DNA of 64,000 nt from Nitrobacter sp051535235 (GCF_051535235.1 NZ_JBPPLZ010000001.1:310001-374000); one strand, 5' to 3'. Positions 26,814 through 35,214 are shown, counted from the first letter of the stretch. Numbers and translations are program-made. Notes: generated by a model from the letters alone, not told the origin.

Positions 26814-28157
26814 TCATTGCACGACCTCGCCGTGCTGGGTGATGTCGAGGCCTTCGCGTTCGTTATCGCCAGTGACCCGCAGGCCGATCACCGCCTTGAC
26901 GGCAAGCAGGATGATCAGCGTGACGACGGCATCGTAGGCGACGGTGGCGAGGATGCCATAGACCTGAATGACCACCTGATGAACGTTGCCGTCGATCAGC
27001 CCCGCGCCGGCCTTGTTGATGGCCGTGCGGGCGAACACGCCGGTGAGCAGCGCGCCGATGATGCCGCCGACGCCGTGGACGCCGAAAGCGTCGAGGCTGT
27101 CGTCGTAGCCCATCATGTGCTTGAGACCCGTCGCACCCCAGTAGCAGCCGACGCCGGCTACCGCGCCGATCACCAGCGCGCCGCTCGGATCGACGAAACC
27201 CGAGGCCGGGGTGATGGCGACCAGACCGCCGACCGCGCCGGAGCAGATGCCGAGCACGCTCGGCTTGCCGCGCAGGCCCCACTCCACGGCCATCCAGGCC
27301 AGCGCGGCGGCTGCGGTCGCGATCTGGGTGGCCGCCATCGCCATGCCGGCCTGCCCGCCCGCGGTCACCGCCGACCCGGCGTTGAAACCGAACCAGCCGA
27401 CCCACAGCAGCGACACACCGATCACGGTCAGCACCAGGTTGTGCGGCGCCATGTTCTCGCTGCCGTAACCCTTGCGCTTGCCGAGCACCAGCGCGCAGAC
27501 GAGGCCGGCGACGCCGGCGTTGATATGAACCACCGTGCCGCCAGCGAAATCGAGCACCCCGAGACCGCCGAGGAAGCCGCCGCCCCAGACCCAATGCGCG
27601 ATCGGCGCATAGACCAGCAGCGACCAAAGGCCCATGAACCACATCATCGCCGAGAACTTCATGCGATCGGCGATGGCGCCGCAGATCAGCGCCGGCGTGA
27701 TGATCGCAAACGTCATCTGGAAGCACATGAACACCGATTCCGGAATCGTCGGCGCGGCAGCCGCGACGGAGTCGGTGCCCATGCCGATCAGCAGCATGCG
27801 CGAGAAGCCGCCAAGAAAGTTCGTGCCTTCGGTGAACGCGAAGCTGTAGCCGATCACCATCCACAGCACGGTGACGAGACAGGTGATGGCGAAGCTCTGC
27901 ATCACCGTGGCGAGCACGTTCTTCTTGCGCACCATGCCGCCATAGAACAAAGCGAGGCCGGGGATCGTCATCATCAGCACCAGCGCGGTGGAGGTCAGCA
28001 TCCACGCGGTGTCACCTGAATCGATTTTGGGCGGAGGCGCTGCAGCAGCCGGAGCGGCGGTCTGGGCCAGCGCGGCGTCGGCAAATCCGGCAAGACAGGC
28101 CGCGCCCAGTATCGCCGCGATGGCCGATCCCGCGCGGGACGGACGTTCGAACCTCAT
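26814..28157 (-). CDS. amtB: Ammonium transporter (first copy)
   Basis: Inner-membrane NH4+/NH3 channel, trimeric, blocked by GlnK. About 447 residues: signal peptide AILGAACLAGFADAALAQ, then 11 expected membrane helices. The twin histidines of the pore are in VVHINAGVAG and FGVHGVGG, and the signature DFAGGTVVHINAGVAGLV is intact. Two ATG lie at 28163 and 28157; the second has AGGAG at proper spacing. It follows glnK at 28204 closely, so one mRNA is expected. Confidence 0.95.
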   Translation of the reverse strand: MRFERPSRAGSAIAAILGAACLAGFADAALAQTAAPAAAAPPPKIDSGDTAWMLTSTALVLMMTIPGLALFYGGMVRKKNVLATVMQSFAITCLVTVLWMVIGYSFAFTEGTNFLGGFSRMLLIGMGTDSVAAAAPTIPESVFMCFQMTFAIITPALICGAIADRMKFSAMMWFMGLWSLLVYAPIAHWVWGGGFLGGLGVLDFAGGTVVHINAGVAGLVCALVLGKRKGYGSENMAPHNLVLTVIGVSLLWVGWFGFNAGSAVTAGGQAGMAMAATQIATAAAALAWMAVEWGLRGKPSVLGICSGAVGGLVAITPASGFVDPSGALVIGAVAGVGCYWGATGLKHMMGYDDSLDAFGVHGVGGIIGALLTGVFARTAINKAGAGLIDGNVHQVVIQVYGILATVAYDAVVTLIILLAVKAVIGLRVTGDNEREGLDITQHGEVVQ

Positions 28158-28203
28158 GTGCATGACTCCTGATTGAGGAAAGGTGAGCAAGGTGAGCGCG
28201 GGA

Positions 28204-28542
28204 TCAGATCGCTTCGGCATCCACATCACCGGTGCGGATGCGAAGCGCGTGCTCGAGGTCGATGACGAAGATCTTGCCGTCGCCGATCCTGCCGGTCCGC
28301 GCGGCCGAGGCGATGGCTTCGATGACCGCATCGACCTGGGCGGAATTGATTGCGACCTCGATCTTGATCTTCGGCAGGAAGCTCACCGAATATTCGGCGG
28401 CGCGATAGATTTCCGTATGGCCTTTCTGGCGGCCGTATCCCTTGGCCTCCGTGACCGTCAGACCATGCACGCCGATCGCGGTCAGGGCATCGCGGACCTC
28501 GTCGAGCTTGAAGGGTTTGATGATCGCCATAACGATTTTCAT
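28204..28542 (-). CDS. glnK: PII signal protein GlnK (first copy)
   Basis: 112-residue trimeric nitrogen sensor. The T-loop KGYGRQKGHTEIYRAAEY has Tyr51, the uridylylation site; the signature TGRIGDGKIFV is present. It binds 2-oxoglutarate/ATP and gates AmtB. It is transcribed with amtB (46-bp gap). A sigma-54-type promoter is at 28650-28666. Confidence 0.96.
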   Translation of the reverse strand: MKIVMAIIKPFKLDEVRDALTAIGVHGLTVTEAKGYGRQKGHTEIYRAAEYSVSFLPKIKIEVAINSAQVDAVIEAIASAARTGRIGDGKIFVIDLEHALRIRTGDVDAEAI

Positions 28543-28649
28543 GTGTCCGATTCCCGCCTGCAGCCCGGCTGCAACGCCGGGCGGTCTCGGCTGAGCGCTT
28601 CAAGGAGGAGAAAAGGGTTCGCGACGCGGCTTCAGCCGGGATTCAGAGA

Positions 28650-28666
28650 ATCAAATGCCGTGCCAA
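28650..28666 (-). promoter_or_regulatory. Sigma-54-type promoter for glnK-amtB (first copy)
   Basis: The minus strand reads TTGGCACGGCATTTGAT: TGGCACG, N4, then TTGA in place of TTGC. Spacing of the -24 GG and the -12 G is correct. It lies 108-124 bp before the ATG. NtrC control would be expected. The rest of the 28543-28929 gap shows no gene. Confidence 0.65.
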
Positions 28667-28929
28667 CACGATCTGTGGTGTCTAGCGACTTGTAATATCT
28701 ATGATTTTTCGCAAAGCCGCCGAACGATGCGGCAAGAGGCGGTGCGCTCCGCTTAAAGCCTGCCCATCTCTGCTCAGAAGATAGGCAATATCGCGGTCTC
28801 AGCGTATTTTTGCTCAGGGAGCAGGCAAAAAGAGGTTGAAAGGTTTGAACCCGCCGGCAAACAAGAAGCCCGATTCTGAAATCAGAACCGGGCCGGAAAA
28901 AGCGACTCGAAGCTGTCGTTATTATTGCA

Positions 28930-30246
28930 TTACTGCAGCGCCTCGCCGTGCTGGGAAATGTCGAGGCCTTCCAGCTCGTTCTCGCGCGAGACCCGCAGCG
29001 ACACGAAAACGCCGACCAGCTTGAGGAGACCATAGGTCACCGCGCCCGACCACAGCAGGGTGACGCCCACGCCGTAAAGCTGCAGCAGCAACTGGCGCGG
29101 ATTGCCTTCGAGCAGGCCGGGCACGCCGCCGATCGAGGAGGTCGCAAACACCCCGAGCAGCAGGGTCCCGGTCAGTCCGCCGATGCCGTGGACGCCGAAC
29201 ACGTCGAGCGCGTCGTCATAGCGGAAGCGATGCTTGAGGCTGGTGCAGGCCCAGTAGCAGACCAGTCCGGCGACGATGCCGATGACGATACCCTGCAGCG
29301 GCGTGACGAAGCCGGACGCCGGCGTGATCGTGCCGAGGCCTGCGACCGCGCCCGAGATCATGCCAAGCACGGAGGGCTTGCGCCGCGTCGACCATTCGAC
29401 CGCGCCCCATGTCAGCGCGCCGGCGCAGGCGGCAAGATGCGTGGCGATGATCGCCATCACCGCGCGGGAATTGGCGGCCAGCGCCGAGCCGCCGTTGAAT
29501 CCGAACCATCCGACCCACAGCAATCCGGTGCCGACGACCGCCAGCGACAGATCGTAGGGCGACAGGTTCTCCGAACCATAGCCGTGACGGTTGCCAAGGA
29601 CTTTTGCCGCGACCAGCCCGCCGACGCCGGCGCTGAGGTGCACCACGAGTCCGCCGGCGAAATCCTGCACGCCGGCCGCATTGAGGAAACCGCCGCCCCA
29701 CACCCAGTGCACCAGCGGAACGTAGACAAAGATGAACCAGCCCACGGAAAACAGCAGATAGGCGGAGAAGCGCATCCGGTCGGCCACAGAGCCCGCCACC
29801 AGCGCCACGGTGATGATCGCGAAGGTCATCTGGTAAAGCATGAACAGCGCTTCGGGGATGGTCTTCGCCGCGGGATTGATGGCGTCCATGCTCATGCCCG
29901 CGAGGAACAGGCGAGCGGGCGATCCGAGCCACAGCCCTTCGCCCGTGAATGCCAGCGAGTAACCGAACGCCACCCACAGAATCGAAATCATCGCGACCGA
30001 CGCAAGGCTTTGCGCCATCGTCGCCAGCACGTTCTTCTTGCGAACCATGCCGGAATAGAACAGCGCGAGCCCCGGGATCGTCATCATCAGCACGAAAGCG
30101 GTGGCGACGATCATCCAGGTGGTATCGGCCGCGCTTACCGCCGGCGCGTCGCTCGCCGCCAAAGCCCGCCCGCCTGACGTTGCGAACATGGCGAATGCAA
30201 AGGTCGTCGCGGCCGCGCGTGCCGGCCAACGTGAAACTGCCCCCAT
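28930..30246 (-). CDS. amtB: Ammonium transporter (second copy)
   Basis: 438 residues with signal peptide FAFAMFATSGGRALA and the same 11-helix fold. Pore histidines are in VVHLSAGVGG and FGVHGIGG. It is clearly diverged from the first copy (for example DFAGGLVVHLSAG versus DFAGGTVVHINAG), so this is an old duplication rather than a recent one. It is preceded by glnK (30445-30783) with a 198-bp repeat-filled gap. Confidence 0.94.
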   Translation of the reverse strand: MGAVSRWPARAAATTFAFAMFATSGGRALAASDAPAVSAADTTWMIVATAFVLMMTIPGLALFYSGMVRKKNVLATMAQSLASVAMISILWVAFGYSLAFTGEGLWLGSPARLFLAGMSMDAINPAAKTIPEALFMLYQMTFAIITVALVAGSVADRMRFSAYLLFSVGWFIFVYVPLVHWVWGGGFLNAAGVQDFAGGLVVHLSAGVGGLVAAKVLGNRHGYGSENLSPYDLSLAVVGTGLLWVGWFGFNGGSALAANSRAVMAIIATHLAACAGALTWGAVEWSTRRKPSVLGMISGAVAGLGTITPASGFVTPLQGIVIGIVAGLVCYWACTSLKHRFRYDDALDVFGVHGIGGLTGTLLLGVFATSSIGGVPGLLEGNPRQLLLQLYGVGVTLLWSGAVTYGLLKLVGVFVSLRVSRENELEGLDISQHGEALQ

Positions 30247-30267
30247 TGTCGATCCCCGGCCTTGGCT

Positions 30268-30423
30268 ATGTCCGTCGTTGCGAGGAGCCCGAGGGCGACG
30301 CGTAAGCGTCGTCCCGACAGCTCCGAAGCAATCCAGTCCCCTCGGTGATGCGTCGACCGGATTGCTTCGCCGAGCCTGTCATCGGGCGGCGCTTCGCGCC
30401 GACCCGCTGGCTCGCAACGACAA
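30268..30423. repeat. Palindromic repeat between glnK and amtB (second module)
   Basis: Arms GTCGTTGCGAGGAGCC and GGCTCGCAACGAC flank GCAATCCAGTCCC and GGATTGCTTCG. Same family as 51604-51687. Confidence 0.75.
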
Positions 30424-30444
30424 TGCTTGTCTCTGTTATCGATC

Positions 30445-30783
30445 TCACAGCGCGTCGCCGTCGGTCTCGCCCGTGCGGATGCGCAGGGCGTGATCGATCG
30501 GAAGCACGAAAATCTTGCCGTCGCCGATCTGGCCGGTGTGCGCGGCCGTGGTGATGGCCTCCACGGTTTTGTCCGCGATGTCCGACGGCACCGCGACCTC
30601 GATCCGCAGCTTTGGGAGAAAATTCACGACATACTCGGCGCCGCGATAGATTTCGGTATGCCCCTTCTGGCGGCCGTAGCCCTTGACCTCGGTCACGGTC
30701 ATGCCATGCACGCCGAGTTCGGTCAGCACCTGACGGACCTCCTCAAGTTTGAAGGGTTTGATGATGGCGATGACGAGTTTCAT
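30445..30783 (-). CDS. glnK: PII signal protein GlnK (second copy)
   Basis: 112 residues, PII fold. The T-loop KGYGRQKGHTEIYRGAEY keeps Tyr51, and TGQIGDGKIFV is the C-terminal signature. Very close to the first copy in the T-loop, with more change elsewhere. It pairs with the second amtB downstream. The upstream 399-bp gap shows a -24-like TGGCACG at 30896-30902 but no good -12 element. Confidence 0.95.
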   Translation of the reverse strand: MKLVIAIIKPFKLEEVRQVLTELGVHGMTVTEVKGYGRQKGHTEIYRGAEYVVNFLPKLRIEVAVPSDIADKTVEAITTAAHTGQIGDGKIFVLPIDHALRIRTGETDGDAL

Positions 30784-31043
30784 AAGGGCTCATCCGCTCG
30801 ATGGACAACACTGTGATAACCGAATTCGCGCGGCCAAGTCTGACACCTTTCCATGCAAACCGCACAAAAAACTTGCAGAGTGGACAAAAAACATGCGTGC
30901 CAGTCGCCACCGATGGGGCGAGCGCCGTGCAAGCCGGCCGGGTTGTCGCACGTGAACCGCCTTCCAACACTTTCCGACCAATGATCGTTCCGGCCGCGAA
31001 GGCCGTATGCAGGCAGTGGGCGTTGCCCTGGCCATGACAATAC

Positions 31044-31131
31044 TTGACGCTCACGGTCGATAGTCTGTGGTCTGCTGCGTTATTATGAGCCCATTCCCTC
31101 GCCCCAGCGGTTCTGATCGAGGGCGTTTTTT
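31044..31131 (+). ncRNA. Possible small RNA with its own terminator (weak)
   Basis: A TTGACG at 31044-31049 is followed about 50 bp later by a strong rightward terminator: CCCTCG (31096-31101), a 16-nt loop, CGAGGG (31118-31123), then six T (31126-31131). No rightward gene lies upstream to need it; the flanking genes are both leftward. No clear -10 element is seen. Confidence 0.35.
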
Positions 31132-31182
31132 ATCGGGCTTGGCGACCCTATCAAAGCTACCAGACTGTTCCGTGATCGGCAC

Positions 31183-32043
31183 TTAGCGCCGCTCGCGCAC
31201 CGAGCCTTCCTGCGCGACGGAAGCAACGAGCGTGCCGTCGCGCTTGAAGATCAGCCCGCGGGCCAGGCCGCGGCCGCTCTGCGCGCTCGGCGAATCCTGC
31301 GCGTAGAGCAGCCATTCGTCGGCGCGGAACGGGCGGTGAAACCACATCGCATGATCGAGCGAGGCCGCCATTATCCGCTTGTCGAACAGGGTGCGGCCGT
31401 AGCGCGCCATCACCGCATCCAGCAGCGCGAAGTCCGACGCATAGGCGAGCGCGCACATGTGCAGCGCCGGATCGTCGGGTAGCTTCGCCGCTGCGCGAAT
31501 CCAGACATGGACGCGGCCGTCGGCGATCTTCTCGCCGAAATAGCGGTTGAGTTCGACCGGGCGCAGTTCGATCGGCGGGTCGGATTCGTAATAGCGGCGG
31601 ATGAACTCCGGCATTTCCTTGAACATCGGCTGCCTGGCGAACTCCTCCGGCGAGAGGTCGTCCGGCGGCGGAACGTCGGGCATGGGGTCCTGATGGTCGA
31701 ACGCGCCCTCCTCGTCCACATGGAACGACACCATGATCGAGAAGATGGCGCGGCCGTGCTGGATCGCGGTGACGCGCCGCGTCGAATAGCTCTTGCCGTC
31801 GCGCAGCCGCTCCACCTCGTAGATGATCGGCACCGCCGGATCGCCCGGCAGGATGAAGTAGCAATGCAGCGAGTGCGGCAGGCGGCCTTCGACGGTGCGG
31901 CAGGCCGCGACCATCGCCTGTCCGATCACCTGCCCGCCGAATACCCGCTGCCAGCTCGTCTTCGGGCTGTTGCCGCGGAACAGGTTTTCCTCGATCGGCT
32001 CCAGATCGAGGATCGAGATCAGGTCGACCAGGCTTTTGGACAT
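31183..32043 (-). CDS. tesB: Acyl-CoA thioesterase II
   Basis: Double-hotdog thioesterase that releases CoA from medium and long acyl-CoAs. From ATG 32043 the length is 286 residues, the same as E. coli TesB. NLFRGNSPKTSWQRVFGGQVIGQAM opens the first hotdog; SLDHAMWFHRPFRADEWLLY with QDSPSAQSGRGL in the second carries catalytic residues. GGAAGG lies 7 bp before the chosen ATG; in-frame ATG codons further up lack this. Confidence 0.93.
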   Translation of the reverse strand: MSKSLVDLISILDLEPIEENLFRGNSPKTSWQRVFGGQVIGQAMVAACRTVEGRLPHSLHCYFILPGDPAVPIIYEVERLRDGKSYSTRRVTAIQHGRAIFSIMVSFHVDEEGAFDHQDPMPDVPPPDDLSPEEFARQPMFKEMPEFIRRYYESDPPIELRPVELNRYFGEKIADGRVHVWIRAAAKLPDDPALHMCALAYASDFALLDAVMARYGRTLFDKRIMAASLDHAMWFHRPFRADEWLLYAQDSPSAQSGRGLARGLIFKRDGTLVASVAQEGSVRERR

Positions 32044-32204
32044 CGGGATGCCTTCCATTGGGACCGTCATCGCGGACGGGGGCGAAGCTCGAACCTGGAT
32101 TGCGGGTCCGCGTCCAGGTCGGGGCGGAACGGCCGCTCGCGCTCCGCGTTTGGTGAACGTGTTTCGCCCGGCTATAATGCCGGCGCAAGAAGGTCAGGCG
32201 TACC

Positions 32205-33428
32205 ATGACGACACAACAACAGAGCATTGTCATCTGCGGCGGCGCGTTCGCGGGGCTGGCGTTGGCGCTGGCGCTACGCCAGGGGCTGGGCGCGGAAGTC
32301 CCGATCGTGGTTGCCGACCCCATGCTGGCGAACCGGCCGAGCCGCGATCCGCGTGCCACCGCCATCGTCGCCGCCTGCCGTCGCCTGTTCGAGGCGCTCG
32401 GGGTGTGGGACGAGGTCGCGGGCACTGCGCAGCCGATCCTCGACATGGTGGTGACGGATTCGAAGCTCGAGGACGCCACCCGTCCGGTGTTCCTGACCTT
32501 TGCCGGCAACGTCGAACCCGGCGAGCCGTTCGCGCACATGGTCGAGAACCGTTACCTGATCGAGGCGCTGGCGACGCGCGCGCAAGCTGAAGGCGTCGAC
32601 CTGCGCGCCACGGCGGTGACGGCAAACGAAACGCGGCCGGGCGGCGTCACAGTCTCGCTGGCGGACGGCTCGACGATTGATGCGAGCCTGCTGGTGGCGG
32701 CAGACGGCGCGCGTTCAAAACTGCGCGAGCGCGCCGGCATCGCCACCCACGGCTGGGACTACGATCAATCCGGCATCGTCGTCACCGTCGGCCATGAGCG
32801 CGATCATCACGGCCGCGCCGAAGAACATTTTCTTCCCGCGGGACCATTCGCGATCCTGCCGCTGACCGGACGGCGCTCGTCGCTGGTATGGACCGAGAAG
32901 CGCACCGACGCCGCGCGCATCGTCGCGCTTGCGGAAGACGAATTTCATTCCGAGCTGGAGCAGCGCTTCGGCCTGCAGCTCGGCGAGATCAAGGCGCTCG
33001 ACAAGCCGCGCGCGTTTCCGCTTCAGTATTTCGTCGCGCGCTCGTTCATCGCCGAGCGGCTGGCGCTGGTCGGCGACGCGGCGCATGTGATCCATCCGAT
33101 CGCGGGACAGGGCCTGAACCTCGGACTGAAGGACGTCGCAGCGCTCGCGGAAAGCGTGGTCGACGCGGTCAGGCTCGGCATCGATCCGGGGCAGGCCGAT
33201 GTGCTCGAGCGCTATCAGCGGTGGCGGCGCTTCGACACCATGGCGATGGGCATTGCCACCAACACGCTCAATGTTCTGTTCTCGAACGAATCGACGCTTC
33301 TGCGCGGCGTGCGCGATCTCGGGCTCGGGCTGGTCGACCGCATGCCGCCTTTGAAGAACGCATTCATCCGCCAGGCGGCCGGACTAACCGGCGAGGTACC
33401 GCGGCTGTTGAAGGGCGAGGCGTTGTAG
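32205..33428 (+). CDS. UbiH/UbiF-family FAD monooxygenase
   Basis: 407-residue flavoprotein hydroxylase of the ubiquinone-biosynthesis family. The N-terminal FAD motif is ICGGAFAGLALALAL, the middle ADGARSKLRERAGI is the DG motif, and LVGDAAHVIHPIAGQGLNLGLKD is the second FAD/NAD(P) signature. Ring position cannot be told from sequence, since alphaproteobacterial members differ in regioselectivity. Divergent from tesB. A strong terminator follows at 33568. Confidence 0.9.
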   Translation: MTTQQQSIVICGGAFAGLALALALRQGLGAEVPIVVADPMLANRPSRDPRATAIVAACRRLFEALGVWDEVAGTAQPILDMVVTDSKLEDATRPVFLTFAGNVEPGEPFAHMVENRYLIEALATRAQAEGVDLRATAVTANETRPGGVTVSLADGSTIDASLLVAADGARSKLRERAGIATHGWDYDQSGIVVTVGHERDHHGRAEEHFLPAGPFAILPLTGRRSSLVWTEKRTDAARIVALAEDEFHSELEQRFGLQLGEIKALDKPRAFPLQYFVARSFIAERLALVGDAAHVIHPIAGQGLNLGLKDVAALAESVVDAVRLGIDPGQADVLERYQRWRRFDTMAMGIATNTLNVLFSNESTLLRGVRDLGLGLVDRMPPLKNAFIRQAAGLTGEVPRLLKGEAL

Positions 33429-33567
33429 GGCAACGGGGGTCGTTGCCTCCGCAAACCACCTAGCACTGGCGTTCTTGAAGAACTATTCCCCAAACAGCAG
33501 CATGACGGCGGAAAAGGCCTATGGGCAGCCTTACTTTTCCACTCGCGTCCTAATTCGAAACTTCCTC

Positions 33568-33602
33568 GGCCACCCCTTCCTTTATCGGAAGGGGTGGCCT
33601 TT
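33568..33602 (+). terminator. Strong terminator after the UbiH-family gene
   Basis: Perfect 13-bp stem GGCCACCCCTTCC/GGAAGGGGTGGCC with loop TTTATC and a short T-run. It separates the UbiH-family gene from the island at 33.7-34.9 kb. Confidence 0.85.
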
Positions 33603-33638
33603 CGCATTCTGGTCCTTTCGGATCGCAATGAGATAAAC

Positions 33639-33724
33639 ATATGAACGTAACCTCCAAAATTATGAGTTAGTAGAAAGGTTATATCTCTTTATATTTTTAT
33701 GGGTTCATGAGATAAGGTTCATAT
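33639..33724 (+). promoter_or_regulatory. Putative operator/promoter of the toxin-like pair
   Basis: AT-rich segment with direct repeats GGTTCAT at 33702-33708 and 33716-33722 (14-bp period, GAGATAA between), an inverted ATATGAAC at 33639-33646 and a related GGTTATAT at 33678-33685. It lies 25-110 bp before the first gene and may be bound by its winged-helix-like N-terminus. GGGAGAGG at 33732-33739 is the ribosome-binding site. Confidence 0.55.
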
Positions 33725-33748
33725 CCCGAGTGGGAGAGGATACTTACC

Positions 33749-34468
33749 ATGGCGAAAACCAGAAGCCCGAACTATCCATCCCTCGACTTAGAGGCCGCTT
33801 TGGAAGCCGTTAGGCCGGTTTTCAAGGCCGAGAACCGCAATAAGTTTTCGCGGTTGGTTCTGGCACAGCACTTGGGGTACTCCAGCCTGAACGGCCGCGC
33901 CCTGGGAAAAATTGGCGCCGTGCGCGCATACGGACTGATCGAAGGGTCTGGTGACGATTTACGCCTGAGTGATGATGCGATTACTACGTTAATGGCACCA
34001 GAGACATCTCACGAGCGTCAGCAAGCTCTTGAACGTAGCGCTTTGAAGCCTTCCCTCTTTCAGGAGCTTAGCCAAGAATTTCAAGGCCTTCCTAGCGAAA
34101 ATAACTTGCGATATTGGCTTGTAAAACGCCATTTCACTGCCGAAGCTGCGGCGAAGGCTGCGGAAACTTATCTCTCGACTTTTCGACTTGTTGGCGGATC
34201 AGACGAAGGGTACAATCGCAATCCTCCCGCTGAGGATACGCTCATGCAAGCCACCCTACATCACGATATCAAGCCCTCCGGGCTGCTTCGCCGGAGCGAA
34301 GGTCTTCTGCAAGAAAGCTTCAACCTGAAAGAAGGGCCTGTGACCCTGTCATTTCCGGCCGCGCTCTCTGCGGATAGCTACGAGGATCTCGCGGACCAGC
34401 TTGGCTTGGTCCTAAAGCGGCTGAAGCGACGCGTGGCCTCTGAAGGTGGGGGCAATGAAAATTCTTGA
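33749..34468 (+). CDS. Winged-helix-like protein, putative antitoxin
   Basis: 239 residues, no named family recognised with certainty. Residues about 10-75 (LEAALEAVRPVFKAENRNKF, then LAQHLGYSSLNGRALGKIGA, RAYGLIEGSGDDLRLS) look like a winged helix-turn-helix. The middle is helical and charged; the C-terminus (FPAALSADSYEDLADQLGLVLKRLKRR) matches tails seen in mobile-element genes. The last 14 bp overlap the PemK-like gene, so the two are co-translated. Base composition and codon use are less GC-biased than the flanks. A role as antitoxin/autorepressor is inference. Confidence 0.6.
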   Translation: MAKTRSPNYPSLDLEAALEAVRPVFKAENRNKFSRLVLAQHLGYSSLNGRALGKIGAVRAYGLIEGSGDDLRLSDDAITTLMAPETSHERQQALERSALKPSLFQELSQEFQGLPSENNLRYWLVKRHFTAEAAAKAAETYLSTFRLVGGSDEGYNRNPPAEDTLMQATLHHDIKPSGLLRRSEGLLQESFNLKEGPVTLSFPAALSADSYEDLADQLGLVLKRLKRRVASEGGGNENS

Positions 34469-34892
34469 GATCAAGAGGACCGAAACCACTATTGTAGCGG
34501 TTGGCGAAGAAAGGCCTCCGTGGGTAAAACCGCGCGTTACTGCGGCTCCAAAGCTGCGCCAGCTGTATTGGTGCGACTTTCCTAAGGATGCCCAGTTGCC
34601 GGAGTTTTGGAAGACGCGGTCGGTTCTGATAATGTCATTCCGAAACACGCTACGTGGGGCGGTGACCGTGATCCCATGCTCAGGGCAGGATCAGCCCGGA
34701 AACAAGTGGGCTTACAAACTGACAAAAACGATCGACGGGAATCCTTCTTGGGCCATCTGCGACAAGCCCACGACCCTAGCCGTAAGCAGGTTAACGCCGG
34801 GGAAGAATGGTATCGTTAGAGTTACTGAAGACGAGTATAAGGAGGTGTTAGCCATGATGCTCAATTGGCTAACTCCCGGGAACCCAAACTAG
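34455..34892 (+). CDS. PemK/MazF-like toxin protein
   Basis: 145 residues. The segment RQLYWCDFPKDAQLPEFWKTRSVLIMSF matches the first strands of the MazF/PemK fold (usually RG-D-I-Y/W-x-V-D-F then RP-V-L-V-I-S), followed by VTVIPCSG, WAICDKPTTLAVSRLTP and a C-terminal helix EYKEVLAMMLNWL. Family members are ribosome-independent mRNA interferases. A 30-residue N-terminal extension precedes the fold. The ATG lies inside the end of the upstream gene. Toxicity is inferred, not shown. Confidence 0.78.
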   Translation: MKILEIKRTETTIVAVGEERPPWVKPRVTAAPKLRQLYWCDFPKDAQLPEFWKTRSVLIMSFRNTLRGAVTVIPCSGQDQPGNKWAYKLTKTIDGNPSWAICDKPTTLAVSRLTPGKNGIVRVTEDEYKEVLAMMLNWLTPGNPN

Positions 34893-34905
34893 AATCCTCT
34901 TGAAA

Positions 34906-34951
34906 CTTTCGGGCTCTGAGTGTATTTATACTGCACTCGTGGCCCCGAAAG
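34906..34951 (+). other. Stem-loop just after the PemK-like gene
   Basis: Outer arms CTTTCGGG/CCCGAAAG (34906-34913, 34944-34951) with an inner GAGTG/CACTC pair. No T-run follows. It starts 14 bp after the stop codon. Confidence 0.6.
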
Positions 34952-34986
34952 GGTGACCATTTCCCGCTAGTGGGAGCTACATGCCG

Positions 34987-35012
34987 AGGGGTCTCCGTAA
35001 GGAGGCCCCTTT
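34987..35012 (+). terminator. Terminator of the toxin-like pair
   Basis: AGGGGTCTCC-gtaa-GGAGGCCCCT, a 10-bp stem with one G-U pair and a GTAA tetraloop, followed by TTGG. Short T-run but a very stable stem. Confidence 0.75.
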
Positions 35013-35073
35013 GGTACGTCTGGGCCTCGGATCGTACCCAGTAAAATCTGCGGCCTGCAGAGTTATCCGGGAA

Positions 35074-35102
35074 GGCATGGCCGTGTGAAACACGGACATG
35101 CC
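35074..35102. other. Long hairpin GGCATGgCCGTGT / ACACGGaCATGCC
   Basis: Twelve base pairs with one mismatch and a GAA loop. No T-run on either strand. It lies 62 bp after the terminator and about 113 bp before the CtrA box; possibly a recombination or protein-binding site at the island edge. The rest of 34893-35314 shows no gene. Confidence 0.6.
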
Positions 35103-35214
35103 TAAATACCGGTTCGACCACTATCATCTTTAAACTGGCGACTGTGGTCGGAAACATGCCAATACCCGCGGCGACACAAGAACAAAACAAGAAAACACGC
35201 CCTCCCGCCGATGG

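Noticed and set aside
26679..30177. Long plus-strand frames over both amtB genes
   Set aside because: His/Arg/Asp-rich shadows opposite amtB; the same pattern appears over both copies because the sense genes are homologous.
31019..31035. Sigma-54 promoter TGGCCAGGGCAACGC before the second glnK
   Set aside because: Spacing fits but the -24 and -12 elements are too degenerate, and it lies about 240 bp upstream.
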